64,000 bases of DNA, from assembly GCA_934796165.1 (NCBI GenBank), contig CAKVOU010000010.1:1-64000 (forward strand), given 5' to 3'. Positions within the stretch are counted from its first letter, which is position 1; the number at the start of each line of letters is the position of its first letter. Shown in pieces: positions 7,286 to 17,400 of this stretch. Made by a program: the position numbers and the translations under genes. The notes under the pieces were generated by a model, which saw only the letters and a list, made by a program, of their open reading frames with translations, was not told the origin of the DNA and made no database searches. Source of the DNA: an uncultured Eubacteriales bacterium (lineage in GTDB: Bacteria > Bacillota > Clostridia > Oscillospirales > CAG-272).

Positions 7286-10200
7286 TTACCACTGCGGCAT
7301 TCTGTCAAACCGGAAGCCCGTTTCGGGGTGGCGGACAATGTTCCGCCATGCGGTCTTGACGGTCGGATCCCCGGTGGCGGGACGGAAGACGAGCAGAATG
7401 TGATTGAGCCCGGATTCCAGTTCAATGTCGGGGTAGGTTGCCCTTCCGTTCTCGGAGACTGCGTGCCCGATATGCCGCCCGTTGATGTACAGGTCGGTCG
7501 CTCCGTCGGCATACACGTCAAGGAAGGTCTGCGCGCCGGGGTCGGGAATTGCCTGGTCGGAACCGAAGTTCTTACGGACGGACGGGGAATTCAGTCGGCT
7601 GTACATATACACGGGTGCACCGTCGGCGGACACCGCGGCAAACACGCCGTCAGCGGCTTGTGCCTCATGGAAGCTGCCGTCAAAGAGAATCGGGGAATAT
7701 TCCATCCGTTCGGTCTGATATGCGCAAAGCTCCAGCTTTTCTTTCAATTCCGCGTCGGTCAGTTTCCCGGAGAAAAAGTACGCAATCTCGGGGTAGCCCT
7801 TGCCGGACGGGTTGGTGTCCACGACAGCGTCGCCGTGAAGCGGGCTTTGCTTGCCCTTCATCGGATCGTCGCCGAGCGAGCGGCGAAGCTGATTTTCAAA
7901 CCGGCGGAAGCGGTCACGCTCCACGGACACCGGGTGGAAGACCGAGAAATACACTCTTCCCTTTCCGTAAGCAAACCAGCCGGCAAGCAGTTCATGCGGC
8001 AGTTTTTCGCCGTAGCAGAAGCGTGTCGCGGTATAGGCGCGGAGAATTTCGGTCCTGCCGTAACCGGGCCACATACTGTAAATACAGCTTTCCGGCGAGG
8101 TTTCAAGAAGAGGATGAAGAGCCTTTGCGGGGCGGATGACGAATTCCGAAATTGTCTGATCCGCCGTTCCCGCCTTGCAATAGGTAAAGCGTTCGTAGCC
8201 GCAGAGGTCCGCGTCGGAAACGCCGGCGTTGGTCGCGTCGTTCTCATGCTTCACGCAGTTCCACGTACCGAGCCGTTCCGTATGGGTGCGGAAGCGGATG
8301 CCGGTTACCTCGGTGATGACATCCAGCGTATAGCGGGACGCGCGGAAGACAAGCGCATTCGCCCCGTCCTTTGCCGCGTCGAGCGCCGCGCGGAGCTTTG
8401 CATCGGTTATGCTGTCGGCAAACACGCACTTTACGGGTACAGTATATTTTTCCGCGCTCCAGCCGTCTGCATAAGCCAGCAGATTGCGGATGAGCTTCAT
8501 TGCCGCGGGAATGGTGCGGAAGCGGTCGGAAACATTCATCTGGCAGGAGACGATGAGTCCCTTGCCCTCTCTTGCTTCAAAGAGCGGCGTGGATTCGAGG
8601 TCGCCCGTGCCGAAGCCGCCCTCACCCGCATCGAGGAGCGGCTTCATGTAGGAGCCGTCATCCTTGCGGTACATGAAGGTGGATACATAGCCGTCACCGG
8701 ACAGGAGCGAATACGGATCGTCCGACCAGAAGCGCAGTTCCTTCTCGTCAATTCCGCGGAATACGGGATGTCCGTCTGCACGGAAGAACGCCGTCTGCAT
8801 CTGCTTCGGTTCGAGCACCAGTCCCGGGAAAAGCGACACACGCTGTTCAAAAACGAGCACGCGTCCGCCGCGCGACGCAAATTCGCGCGCTGCCGTGTTG
8901 AGGCGGCTGCCCTCGGTGACTGCATTCTTTTCCACGACAAGCAGGCGATAAGCGGACAGATCGTCGGTTTCGTTACGGTAATCCGCATGGATTCCCGCCG
9001 AGCGGAAAAGCTCGCGGAAGTATCCGGCGCCGATCACGCAGACAGCGGAAACGGAAGAAACGGGCGCAAGTACGGGGGCTTCGAGCCAGACCGTCTTGCT
9101 CCAGTCGTCAAGCACCCTGCCATCGGAAGAAAGCGCCGTGACAAACAGCTCGCACTCCCCGCCGGCATCCGACGCGGGAACGGTCAGGGTCACATCCGAG
9201 GTATACCCCCTGGCGACCGAGAAATCCGCCGTGGCGGAAGCAAGCACCGCGCCGTCCTTGCGGAAGCCGACGGTAATCTTCCCCGCCGCGTCCGCGGCGG
9301 TGTCGTTGGCGAGCGTCAGGTGAATCCGGTGTTCGGCACCTGCCAGGTAACCCGTCCGCCGCGACAGGCAAAGCGCCGCGAAAGGACGGAACGCATGACG
9401 GATCAGTTCCCAGCCGGGCTGGGTCCAGTACCCCTTCCCCGGCTTCCAGAATTCAAATTCCGATGCGCCCTCGTGCGCGTATAGCGGCTTCATGCCGGGC
9501 ACGGTGTAATCGTCGTAGGTAAACTCGTGTTCTTCGTTGCGCCGCAGGTTCATGAGGCAGGAGACATTCCACTGCCCGAGGCAAAGCACCCCGTTCGCGC
9601 GTCCGTCCTCGTCGATCCATGCCACATCATTGGCGGAAGCCGTGCTGACTTCGCGGTAATTGCTGTATCCGCGGTCGCCGGCAAACTGCACAGAGTTATT
9701 GGGGCCCGCGTAGTGGAAGTTGCCGACCTCGCCGCAGTGGAGCGGCTGTGTTCCGTCCCACCAGCCGATGCCGGAGCATTCCTTGCCGTAGTGACGGCTG
9801 ATGACCTCCAGCTCCTTCTCGTTCCAGAGCGAGGTATCGCCCTCGTGGTACGCGGGACGCGTCGGGTCCTCGCGGTTGAACTGATGTCTCACACGGTCAA
9901 GCTCGATCCGGAGCATCCGGTCGTCCGCGTCGCAGCCCCAACGCATTTCGTTGGCACAGCTCCACATGAGCACCGACGGGCTGTTCTTGTCGCGCTTGAT
10001 AAACCCGGAAATGTGGCGGCGGAGGTGATCCCAGTACTCCGCGGTACTGCTTGCCTGCATGCCGCCGGAGCCGTGTGCCCCCGTCTCGCCGATAATATAG
10101 ATGCCCCATTCGTCCGCAAGATCCATGACGAGCTTGGGATGAGGATGGGTATGGAGGCGCGAGGCGTTCAGCCCCGTATCCTTCATCATGGAGAACCACT

Positions 10201-11230
10201 TTTCAATCCATTCCTTCACACAGGAGAAGCAGGTCACGGTGTGTCCCCAGTCGGCAAACAGGTGGACGGGGTGACCGTTGAGCATGACGTGCTTTCCGTC
10301 GATCCACACCTCGCGGAAACCGAACCGCTCGGTCATGGTATCCACGGTTTCTCCGTTTTCGGAAAGTGTCGAAACAAGGCGGTAGAGGTAGGGGTGGAAC
10401 GCGTCCCAGAGTTCCGGAGACTCCCACCTGACCGTAACCTCGGCGCGTGCTTCGTCAAAGCGCGGAACCGTTACGGTAAGAACGGGGACCGACACGCCGG
10501 CGCTTCCGTCGCGCCAGCCGCTGACGGTCGGATGAATCGTCACAGTACGGGCGGTCTTTCCGAGGTTCTTCACGGTATACCGGAGCGTCAGCGTTTTTTC
10601 TCTGACAGAGGTCACGATGGTCACGTCGTCGAGATAGACCTCATTCTTTTCAATGAGGTACACGTCCTGCCAGATACCGAACAAACCCGCCGTGATGAAG
10701 TTGCCGGAGGGCCAGAGATGCCGCCCCGTATCACTGCGTTCGTAGTCTTCAAGCAGAATGGCGAGGGTGTTCTCCCCCTCATCGAGGTAATCGGTGAGAT
10801 CGACCTCCTGCGGGAGCATATTCTCCCGGCAGAGCTTCACGTTTCTGCCGTTCAGATAGATCCACGCCTTGGGTCCGAGCGCTTCGCAAACGAGAAAATA
10901 CCGTTTACCGGGCGTTTTGTGTACCGTCAGTTTTCTCTTCACCCACGCAGCATGGGCAAGTGACCACTTACGGGGGTAGTGAAAGGTGTCAAACAGATTT
11001 TCGCATCTGTCCGAAATGAATTTCTTCGGGGACAGTCCCGACGGGTGGAAAAATTCGTCACCGCCGTACATGATTCCGTCACCGGGGACGTTGTAGTAGG
11101 AGGGAACGAGATACTTCCCTTCCTCCCAGCCGTCCGTCGGGATCCGGTTGTGAGGATAGGACTCCTTGTAAATCGGGCAAAAATCCCACCAGCCGTCAAG
11201 GCAGGTCGGGCTGTCAAAACGATAGATCAT
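7286..11230 (-). CDS. Large multidomain GH2-type glycoside hydrolase
   Basis: 1314 residues, no signal peptide. Residues 1-200 form a GH2 sugar-binding domain (AGLFGIWQDVYL), 200-305 the Ig-like sandwich, 305-610 the TIM barrel with acid/base E428 (LMWSCANEMRW) and probable nucleophile E501 (LHCGEVGNF). The remaining 700 residues are extra: a beta-sandwich (about 640-720), an alpha/beta segment near 730-900 (AVCVIGAGYFRELF, GRVLVFEQR) that resembles the glutamine-amidotransferase-like domain seen in some beta-galactosidases, and a C-terminal galactose-binding-like sandwich (about 1200-1300). GH2 membership is clear, substrate is not. AGAGGAG precedes the start by 7 bp. It follows xylB by 80 bp. 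Confidence 0.88.
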   Translation of the reverse strand: MIYRFDSPTCLDGWWDFCPIYKESYPHNRIPTDGWEEGKYLVPSYYNVPGDGIMYGGDEFFHPSGLSPKKFISDRCENLFDTFHYPRKWSLAHAAWVKRKLTVHKTPGKRYFLVCEALGPKAWIYLNGRNVKLCRENMLPQEVDLTDYLDEGENTLAILLEDYERSDTGRHLWPSGNFITAGLFGIWQDVYLIEKNEVYLDDVTIVTSVREKTLTLRYTVKNLGKTARTVTIHPTVSGWRDGSAGVSVPVLTVTVPRFDEARAEVTVRWESPELWDAFHPYLYRLVSTLSENGETVDTMTERFGFREVWIDGKHVMLNGHPVHLFADWGHTVTCFSCVKEWIEKWFSMMKDTGLNASRLHTHPHPKLVMDLADEWGIYIIGETGAHGSGGMQASSTAEYWDHLRRHISGFIKRDKNSPSVLMWSCANEMRWGCDADDRMLRIELDRVRHQFNREDPTRPAYHEGDTSLWNEKELEVISRHYGKECSGIGWWDGTQPLHCGEVGNFHYAGPNNSVQFAGDRGYSNYREVSTASANDVAWIDEDGRANGVLCLGQWNVSCLMNLRRNEEHEFTYDDYTVPGMKPLYAHEGASEFEFWKPGKGYWTQPGWELIRHAFRPFAALCLSRRTGYLAGAEHRIHLTLANDTAADAAGKITVGFRKDGAVLASATADFSVARGYTSDVTLTVPASDAGGECELFVTALSSDGRVLDDWSKTVWLEAPVLAPVSSVSAVCVIGAGYFRELFRSAGIHADYRNETDDLSAYRLLVVEKNAVTEGSRLNTAAREFASRGGRVLVFEQRVSLFPGLVLEPKQMQTAFFRADGHPVFRGIDEKELRFWSDDPYSLLSGDGYVSTFMYRKDDGSYMKPLLDAGEGGFGTGDLESTPLFEAREGKGLIVSCQMNVSDRFRTIPAAMKLIRNLLAYADGWSAEKYTVPVKCVFADSITDAKLRAALDAAKDGANALVFRASRYTLDVITEVTGIRFRTHTERLGTWNCVKHENDATNAGVSDADLCGYERFTYCKAGTADQTISEFVIRPAKALHPLLETSPESCIYSMWPGYGRTEILRAYTATRFCYGEKLPHELLAGWFAYGKGRVYFSVFHPVSVERDRFRRFENQLRRSLGDDPMKGKQSPLHGDAVVDTNPSGKGYPEIAYFFSGKLTDAELKEKLELCAYQTERMEYSPILFDGSFHEAQAADGVFAAVSADGAPVYMYSRLNSPSVRKNFGSDQAIPDPGAQTFLDVYADGATDLYINGRHIGHAVSENGRATYPDIELESGLNHILLVFRPATGDPTVKTAWRNIVRHPETGFRFDRMPQW

Positions 11231-11310
11231 ACACTTCTCCTCTGACCGCGGGTGCGGTAATATGTGCCGCCGTGCGGCAAAGGGGATTCTTCTTTGAGGA
11301 TGCTGCTGCG

Positions 11311-12834
11311 TTACAGCTCGCAGAGCCCGTGTACGACGGGGCGGATCGCCGCATACGCATCACGGTAGATGCGGTAATACTTTTCGTATTCCGCCGTGTG
11401 TGCCGGGTCCGGCTTCTGCTCGGTCCTGGTACGGATTGCCGCCGCGCAGGCTTCCGGGACATCGCGGTAGGCTCCCGCTCCCGTTGCCGCAAGCAGTGCC
11501 GCACCGAGCGCGCCGCCGTCATTGGACTGGGGCGTGATGACCGTGCAACCGAACACGTCGGCAAGCATCTGCCGCCAGAGCGGGCTGGACGCGCCGCCGC
11601 CGCAAGCCATCATGCTGTCCGCGCGAATGCCGGATTCTCCGAAGATCGTGAGACAATCGCGGAGCGAGAAGGTCACGCCCTCCATCACCGCGCGGAGCAT
11701 ATCCGCCTTGGTATGCTTTGCGGAAAGCCCCAGAAACGCGCCGCGCGCAAACGGATCGAGGTGCGGCGTTCTCTCACCCATGAGGTATGGGAGATACAGA
11801 AGCCGGTCGGAGCCGATCGGCACCTCTGCCGCTTCCCCGTCCATAATCTGATACGGGTCAACGCCGGCGGCGCTTGCCTGCGCCTTTTCCGTGTCACAGA
11901 AATTATCGCGGAACCATTTGAGCGAAAGTCCCGCCGCCTGCGTCACGCCCATGACGTGCCATTCGCCCTTCACCGCCGAGCAGAAGCTGTGAATTCTGCC
12001 CTTCGGGTCGCGGCAGAGCGCGGGAGTATGCGCAAACACGACACCCGACGTGCCGATGGTGGTAAAGGCTTTGCCTGCGGTCACGACGCCGCAGCCGACC
12101 GCGCTTGCCGCGTTGTCGCCCGCGCCGCCGACGACGGGGATGCCTGCCACAATGCCGCACGCCTCTGCCGCCGCGCCCGTCACGATGCCGGTGACCTCGC
12201 TGGACTCATATACTTTTCCGAGAAGCGATTTATCCAGGGATAGTGCCGACAGCACCTCGTCTGACCAGTCGCGCGCTGCAATGTCGAGCAGCTGCATTCC
12301 CGACGCGTCGGAGACCTCGGTCGCCTTTTCGCCGGTCAGCATGAACCGGATATAATCCTTGGGGAGCAGGATGGTCACGCACTTGTCGAACACCTCCGGC
12401 TCGTGGTTTCTCACCCAAAGGATCTTTGACGCGGTAAAGCCGGTCAGTGCGGGAGCAAGCGTGATGTCCATCAGGCGATCCGCGCCCACAAGACGGGTGA
12501 TCTCCGCGCACTCCTCTGCCGTGCGTTGATCGCACCAGATGATGGAGCGGCGCAGAACATTCCCGTTCTTGTCGAGCATCACAAGTCCGTGCATCTGCCC
12601 GGAAAGCCCGATGCCGCCGATTTCATTTGCGTCGATTTCCGCCGTGACGGCACGGATGCCCTCCCTGACGGCACGCCACCAATCGGCGGGGTCCTGCTCT
12701 GCCCAGCCGTTCTTTGGCTGATACAGAGGATATTCCTCCGTGTGCGACGCGAGCTTCTTTCCCAGAACGTCGGTCAGCATGACCTTGGTTCCGGAGGTAC
12801 CGATGTCGATACCGATATAATATTTCTTCATCAT
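11311..12834 (-). CDS. xylB: Xylulokinase
   Basis: A 507-residue FGGY-family kinase converting D-xylulose to xylulose 5-phosphate for the pentose phosphate pathway. Visible motifs are GIDIGTSGTK (ATP phosphate loop), GLSGQMHGLVML (the Gln-Met-His substrate motif characteristic of xylulokinases), WCDQRT, GGAGDNAA with the catalytic Asp, and the C-terminal GGGASSPLWRQMLADV. The first of two adjacent ATG codons lies 8 bp after the xylA stop, with GAGG six bases upstream; either ATG could be used. Second gene of the xylA operon. Confidence 0.95.
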   Translation of the reverse strand: MMKKYYIGIDIGTSGTKVMLTDVLGKKLASHTEEYPLYQPKNGWAEQDPADWWRAVREGIRAVTAEIDANEIGGIGLSGQMHGLVMLDKNGNVLRRSIIWCDQRTAEECAEITRLVGADRLMDITLAPALTGFTASKILWVRNHEPEVFDKCVTILLPKDYIRFMLTGEKATEVSDASGMQLLDIAARDWSDEVLSALSLDKSLLGKVYESSEVTGIVTGAAAEACGIVAGIPVVGGAGDNAASAVGCGVVTAGKAFTTIGTSGVVFAHTPALCRDPKGRIHSFCSAVKGEWHVMGVTQAAGLSLKWFRDNFCDTEKAQASAAGVDPYQIMDGEAAEVPIGSDRLLYLPYLMGERTPHLDPFARGAFLGLSAKHTKADMLRAVMEGVTFSLRDCLTIFGESGIRADSMMACGGGASSPLWRQMLADVFGCTVITPQSNDGGALGAALLAATGAGAYRDVPEACAAAIRTRTEQKPDPAHTAEYEKYYRIYRDAYAAIRPVVHGLCEL

Positions 12835-12842
12835 AGCGATCC

Positions 12843-14162
12843 TCAGTTGCCGAACAGGATCGAGTTGACCGTGTTCTCCAGGTATTCCTGTCTGCCGCTT
12901 GCCACAGAGGAAACGACCTCGCCTTTTTCGAGCGCGTATGCTTCCAGCTCTTCCATGGTCACGTTTCCGTCCACGATCTTCTTGCCGATGCCGGTCTTGT
13001 AGCTTGCGTAGCGTTCCCCGACAAACTTGTCAATGGTGCCGTCTTCCATGATCTCCATCGCCTTGCGCAGACCGAGTGCAAAGGTATCCATGCCCGCGAT
13101 GTAGGAGAGCACGATGTCCTCCGGCGTAAAGGAGCCGCGGCGGGTCTTGGCGTCAAAGTTGAGGCCGCCGTTGGTAAAGCCGCCCGCGCGGAGCACTTCA
13201 AGCATGCAGAACGTTGCGTCGTAGACATTGGTCGGGAACTGATCGGTGTCCCAGCCGAGGTTGGGGTCGCCCTGGTTTGCGTCGATGGAACCGAACGCGC
13301 CGTTCACCCGCGCAGTCGCCAGCTCATGCTGGAAGGTGTGTGCCGCAAGCGTTGCGTGGTTGGCTTCGATGTTGAGCTTGAAATCCTTGTCAAGTCCGTA
13401 CTTGCGCAAAAAGCCGAGCACGGTTGCCGCGTCGAAATCGTACTGATGCTTGGTGGGTTCCTTCGGCTTGGGCTCGATGTAGAAGTCGCCCGTAAAACCG
13501 ATCTTTCTGCCGTAATCGACCGCCAGGTGCATGAGGCGCGCCATGTTGTCCAGCTCCAGTCCCATATCGGTATTGAGCAGGGTCTCATAGCCCTCGCGTC
13601 CGCCCCAGAACACATATCCGTTGCCGCCGAGTGCGACCGTGGTTTCCAGCGCCTTCTTGATCTGCGCCGCCGCGAACGCGAACACGTCTGCATAGGGAGA
13701 GGTTCCCGCGCCGTGCATATAACGCGGATGATTGAAGCAGTTTGCGGTGCCCCAGAGGAGCTTCTTGCCGTTCTTCTCCATGCCCGCCTTGATGTAATCG
13801 CGCATGACGTCGATGTTGGCATTGGTTTCCTTCAGCGTTGCCGCCTCGGGCGCGATGTCGCGGTCATGGAAGCAGAAATAATCGACGGACAGCTTGTTCA
13901 TCAGTTCAAACGCCGCATCCGCTCTCGCCTTGGAGATCGCCATGGGGTCGCTCTCGCCGAAGTTCTTGACAAAGGTGCCGCGGCCGAACATATCGGTGCC
14001 GTCGGCGCACATGGTGTGCCACCAGGAAAGGGCGAACCGGAGCTGCTCGCGCATCTTCTTGCCGCCGATCATCTCGTCGGGATTATAGTAACGGAACGCG
14101 AACGGATTTTTCGACTTGGGTCCCTCGTACTTGATAACGGGAACGTTTGCAAAATATTCCAT
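12843..14162 (-). CDS. xylA: Xylose isomerase
   Basis: A 439-residue class II xylose isomerase that interconverts D-xylose and D-xylulose in the cytoplasm using two divalent metals. It carries the catalytic [11 protein letters not shown] (H99, D102), [13 protein letters not shown], the metal ligands in [16 protein letters not shown] and [24 protein letters not shown] and GWDTDQF. The start at 14162 was chosen over an upstream in-frame ATG because AAAGGAG stands seven bases before it and the family begins at this point ([15 protein letters not shown]). It heads the xylA-xylB-GH2-GH2 operon. Confidence 0.96.
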   Translation of the reverse strand: MEYFANVPVIKYEGPKSKNPFAFRYYNPDEMIGGKKMREQLRFALSWWHTMCADGTDMFGRGTFVKNFGESDPMAISKARADAAFELMNKLSVDYFCFHDRDIAPEAATLKETNANIDVMRDYIKAGMEKNGKKLLWGTANCFNHPRYMHGAGTSPYADVFAFAAAQIKKALETTVALGGNGYVFWGGREGYETLLNTDMGLELDNMARLMHLAVDYGRKIGFTGDFYIEPKPKEPTKHQYDFDAATVLGFLRKYGLDKDFKLNIEANHATLAAHTFQHELATARVNGAFGSIDANQGDPNLGWDTDQFPTNVYDATFCMLEVLRAGGFTNGGLNFDAKTRRGSFTPEDIVLSYIAGMDTFALGLRKAMEIMEDGTIDKFVGERYASYKTGIGKKIVDGNVTMEELEAYALEKGEVVSSVASGRQEYLENTVNSILFGN

Positions 14163-14201
14163 GACAATCTCCTTTTCGGATAAAAAATTCGGTTGATCCG
14201 G

Positions 14202-14223
14202 GTGCCGCGGAACCGCGCGGCAC
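14202..14223 (-). other. Hairpin in the xylA leader
   Basis: GTGCCGCG (14202-14209) and CGCGGCAC (14216-14223) form a perfect 8-bp stem immediately downstream of the predicted transcription start, followed on the transcript by a T-rich stretch and the xylA ribosome site. It could be an mRNA-stabilising stem or part of an operator; nothing identifies the regulator. Confidence 0.4.
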
Positions 14224-14233
14224 ATCTATCCCA

Positions 14234-14262
14234 ATTATAAGAAAAATAACGATCTTTGTCAA
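14234..14262 (-). promoter_or_regulatory. Sigma-A promoter of the xylAB-GH2 operon
   Basis: Reverse strand TTGACA (14262-14257), 17 bp, TATAAT (14239-14234), about 70 bp upstream of xylA. The consensus strength suggests that regulation is by a repressor I cannot identify here. Between it and the LRR gene terminator (14263-14353) nothing else is visible. Confidence 0.85.
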
Positions 14263-14353
14263 GGGAAATACCGGAGATTGAGGGGAAGAAAATGCGCCGT
14301 GGCAAAAGGGCGCGGAACGGAAACAGAAGAGGGCGGACAAAAGAAAGCGGACA

Positions 14354-14379
14354 AAAAAAGCCGCCCCGGAGGGCGGCTT
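14354..14379 (-). terminator. Terminator of the larger LRR lipoprotein gene
   Basis: Reverse-strand AAGCCGCCC, short loop, GGGGCGGCTT followed by a run of T. Nearly the same sequence is found at 19544-19569 behind the second LRR gene. Confidence 0.9.
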
Positions 14380-14406
14380 GGGGATTTGAAATCGAGGCGG
14401 CGGAGA

Positions 14407-17400
14407 TTACTTCACAATGTCCCCGTCGGTGCAGTGGATGGTGTAGGAGCCGGTTTTGAGATCCCAGCTATTTGATTTGGAGATTGCGTTCCACTGCGCT
14501 TTCGTACCTTTGAATGTAATACTTTTAAGGCTCCAGCAATCGTAGAACACCTGTTCACCAATACTCGTCACGCTGTCAGGAATCGTGATGCTTGTAAGGC
14601 TCGTGCAACCGTAGAACGCATAAGAACCAATCCTCGTCACACCACTTCCAATTGTGACGCTTATAAGGTTTGTGCAATTGGAAAACGCGCCCTCATCAAT
14701 GCTCGTCAAGCTGTCCGGAATTGTGATGCCAGTCAGGCTCGTGCAACCGAAAAACGCATTCAAGCCAATGCTCGTCAAGCTGTCCGGAATTGTGATGCCA
14801 GTCAGGCTCGTGCAACCGAAAAACGCCTCCTGACCGATGCTCGTCATGCTGTCTGGAATCGTGAAGCCAGTCAGGCTCGTACAACCGGAGAACGCACCGT
14901 TGCCAATGCTCGTCACGCCATTTCCGATTGTAACGCTTGTAAGGTTCGTGCAATTGTTGAATGCACAATAGCCGATGCTCGTCACGCTGTCCGGAATCGT
15001 GATACTTGTAAGGCTCGTGCAACCGGAGAACGCAGAATCGCCAATGCTTGTCACACTGTTGGGAATTATAAGATCAGTAACCAATTTCCCATTCAGATAC
15101 AGGTTATGTGCATAGGATAACGGATTGGAGTAGAAACTGCCAAATTTTATTCCACACCATTTGGCAATATCCGTAATATATATACTTGCAAGACTCGTGC
15201 AATTGTAGAACGCACCATCGCCGATGCTCGTCACGCTACCCGGAATTGTGATGCTTGTCAGGCTTGTGCAACGGTAGAACGCCTCACAGCCAATGCTTGT
15301 CACACCATCCGGAATCGTAATAGCTGTCAAGCTCGTACAATCCTTGAAAGTATACGCGCCAATGCTCGTCACACCGTCCGGAATTCTGATACTTTTAAGA
15401 TTACTGCAACCGTAAAACAGTCCATCACCGATTTCCGTCACGCTGTCCGGGATCGTAATGCTTGTTAGTCGAGAACAACTGGAAAACGTTCCTTCGCCGA
15501 TTTCCGTCACACTGTCCGGAATCACAATATTTGTAAGGCTATAGCAACCGCTGAACGCATACTCGCCAATGCTCGTCACACCATTTCCGATTGTTACGCT
15601 TGTAAGTTGCCCGCATTCTCTGAACGCAGCATCACCGATACTCGTCACACTGTCCGGAATCACAATATTTGTAAGGCTATAGCAACCGCTGAACGCATAC
15701 TCGCCAATGCTCGTCAAGCTGTCTGGAAGCGTAATACTTGTTAGTTTCGTATAATCGTAGGAACCTGCGCAGAACGCAGAATTGGCAATCAGTTTTGTTC
15801 CTGCTTTCACGGTATAGGAACCGGATACAGTGAATTTGCCTTGAATCAAATATTTCCCAATATAGAGCACACCATTTTCCCAGTTACTTGCATTGTTGTA
15901 ATACCCGGTATTGGAGAATGCACTCTTGCCAATACTTGTCACACCATTCGGAATCGTGATACTTGTTAGACTCGTGCAACCTGAAAATGCATACTCGTCG
16001 ATGCTTGTCACACCATTCGGAATCGTGATACTTGTTAGACTCGTGCAACCAGAAAATGCATACTCGTCGATGCTTGTCACACTGTCCGGGATGGTAATGC
16101 TTGCAAGGCTCGTACATTCGTAGAATGTACCCATACCAATGCTCGTCACGCTGTCTGGTATCGTAAAACCTGTAAGGCTTTTGCAGTTTCTGAACACATA
16201 CCTGCCGATACTTGTCACACTGCACGGAATCGTAATGCTTGTAAGGCTCGTGCAGCCGGAAAACGCACCATTGCCAATGCTCGTCACGCTATCTGGGATT
16301 GTGATACCGGTAAGCCCCGTACAGTCGTAGGGAGAGTAAAACGCAGAATCGGCAAGCAGCTTTGTTCCCGCCTTCACGGTATAGGAACCGGATATAGAGT
16401 CTTTTGCTTTAATCAAATACTTCCCGATATAGAGCACTTCGTTTTCCCAATTGTCTGCATTATAGTAATACCCTGTGTTGTCGAATGCTCTACCACCAAT
16501 ACTTGATACATTGTCCGAAATTGTGATGCTTGCAAGGTTCGTACAACCGTAGAACGCGGACGCCCCAATACTTGTCACGCCGTCCGGAATCGTGATACTT
16601 TTGAGGCTCCAGCAGCCATAGAATGCCTCTTGACCAATACCCATCACGCTATTCGGAATCGTAATGCTTGTAAGACTCGTGCAACCGGAAAACGCACGAT
16701 AACCAATGCTCCTCACACTGTCCGGAATTGTAATACTTGTAAGGCTCCTGCAGCCGTAAAACGCCTCTTGACCAATACCCATCACGCTGTCCGGAATCGT
16801 TACACTTGTAAGACTTGAACAACCGGAGAACACAGAATAGCCAATGTTCGTCACACCGTTCCCGATTGTAACGGTTGCAAGGCTCGTACAACCCTCGAAC
16901 GCACCGCTACCAATACTCGTCACGCTGTCTGGAATCGTGAGGCTTGTTAGACTCGTACAATCGAGAAACGCACAAGAATCAATGCCCGTCACCGCTTTGC
17001 CTTCATAAGTTGACGGGATCACAACGTCGGAATCCTTACAGGTACCGATTCCGGTTACTGTTACGGTCTTACCGTCATCATTGACTCTGTACGACAACCC
17101 GGCAGAGGCAGTCGGATCGGTAAAGGTGTCCCGGTAAGAGTCCCCGCAAACGGAACAGGTATGTTCGGTGTACCCCTGCTTCGTTCCGGTCGGCGGGACG
17201 ACCGTGGCAACATAGGTGTGGTCTTTCGCAGGCACTACTTCCTGCTCTACAAGTACCGTGTTACAGACCGAGCAATGTTTGCCCTCGGTCAGACCCGTTT
17301 TGGTACAGGTAGGCTCGACGGCTTTGTCAACGACGGGAGAATGTCCCTTGGCGGACGTTTCACCGTCTCTGTACGAGTTTCCGCAGGGGCAGGTGTGCTC

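Noticed and set aside
7328..9484. 718-codon open frame on the + strand
   Set aside because: It is antisense to the large GH2 gene, has no ribosome site, no family likeness, and the GC-rich codon pattern of the real gene explains its openness.
14560..17000. Regular repeats considered as a CRISPR or minisatellite
   Set aside because: The 69-bp period is the coding unit of 23-residue LRRs in one open frame.
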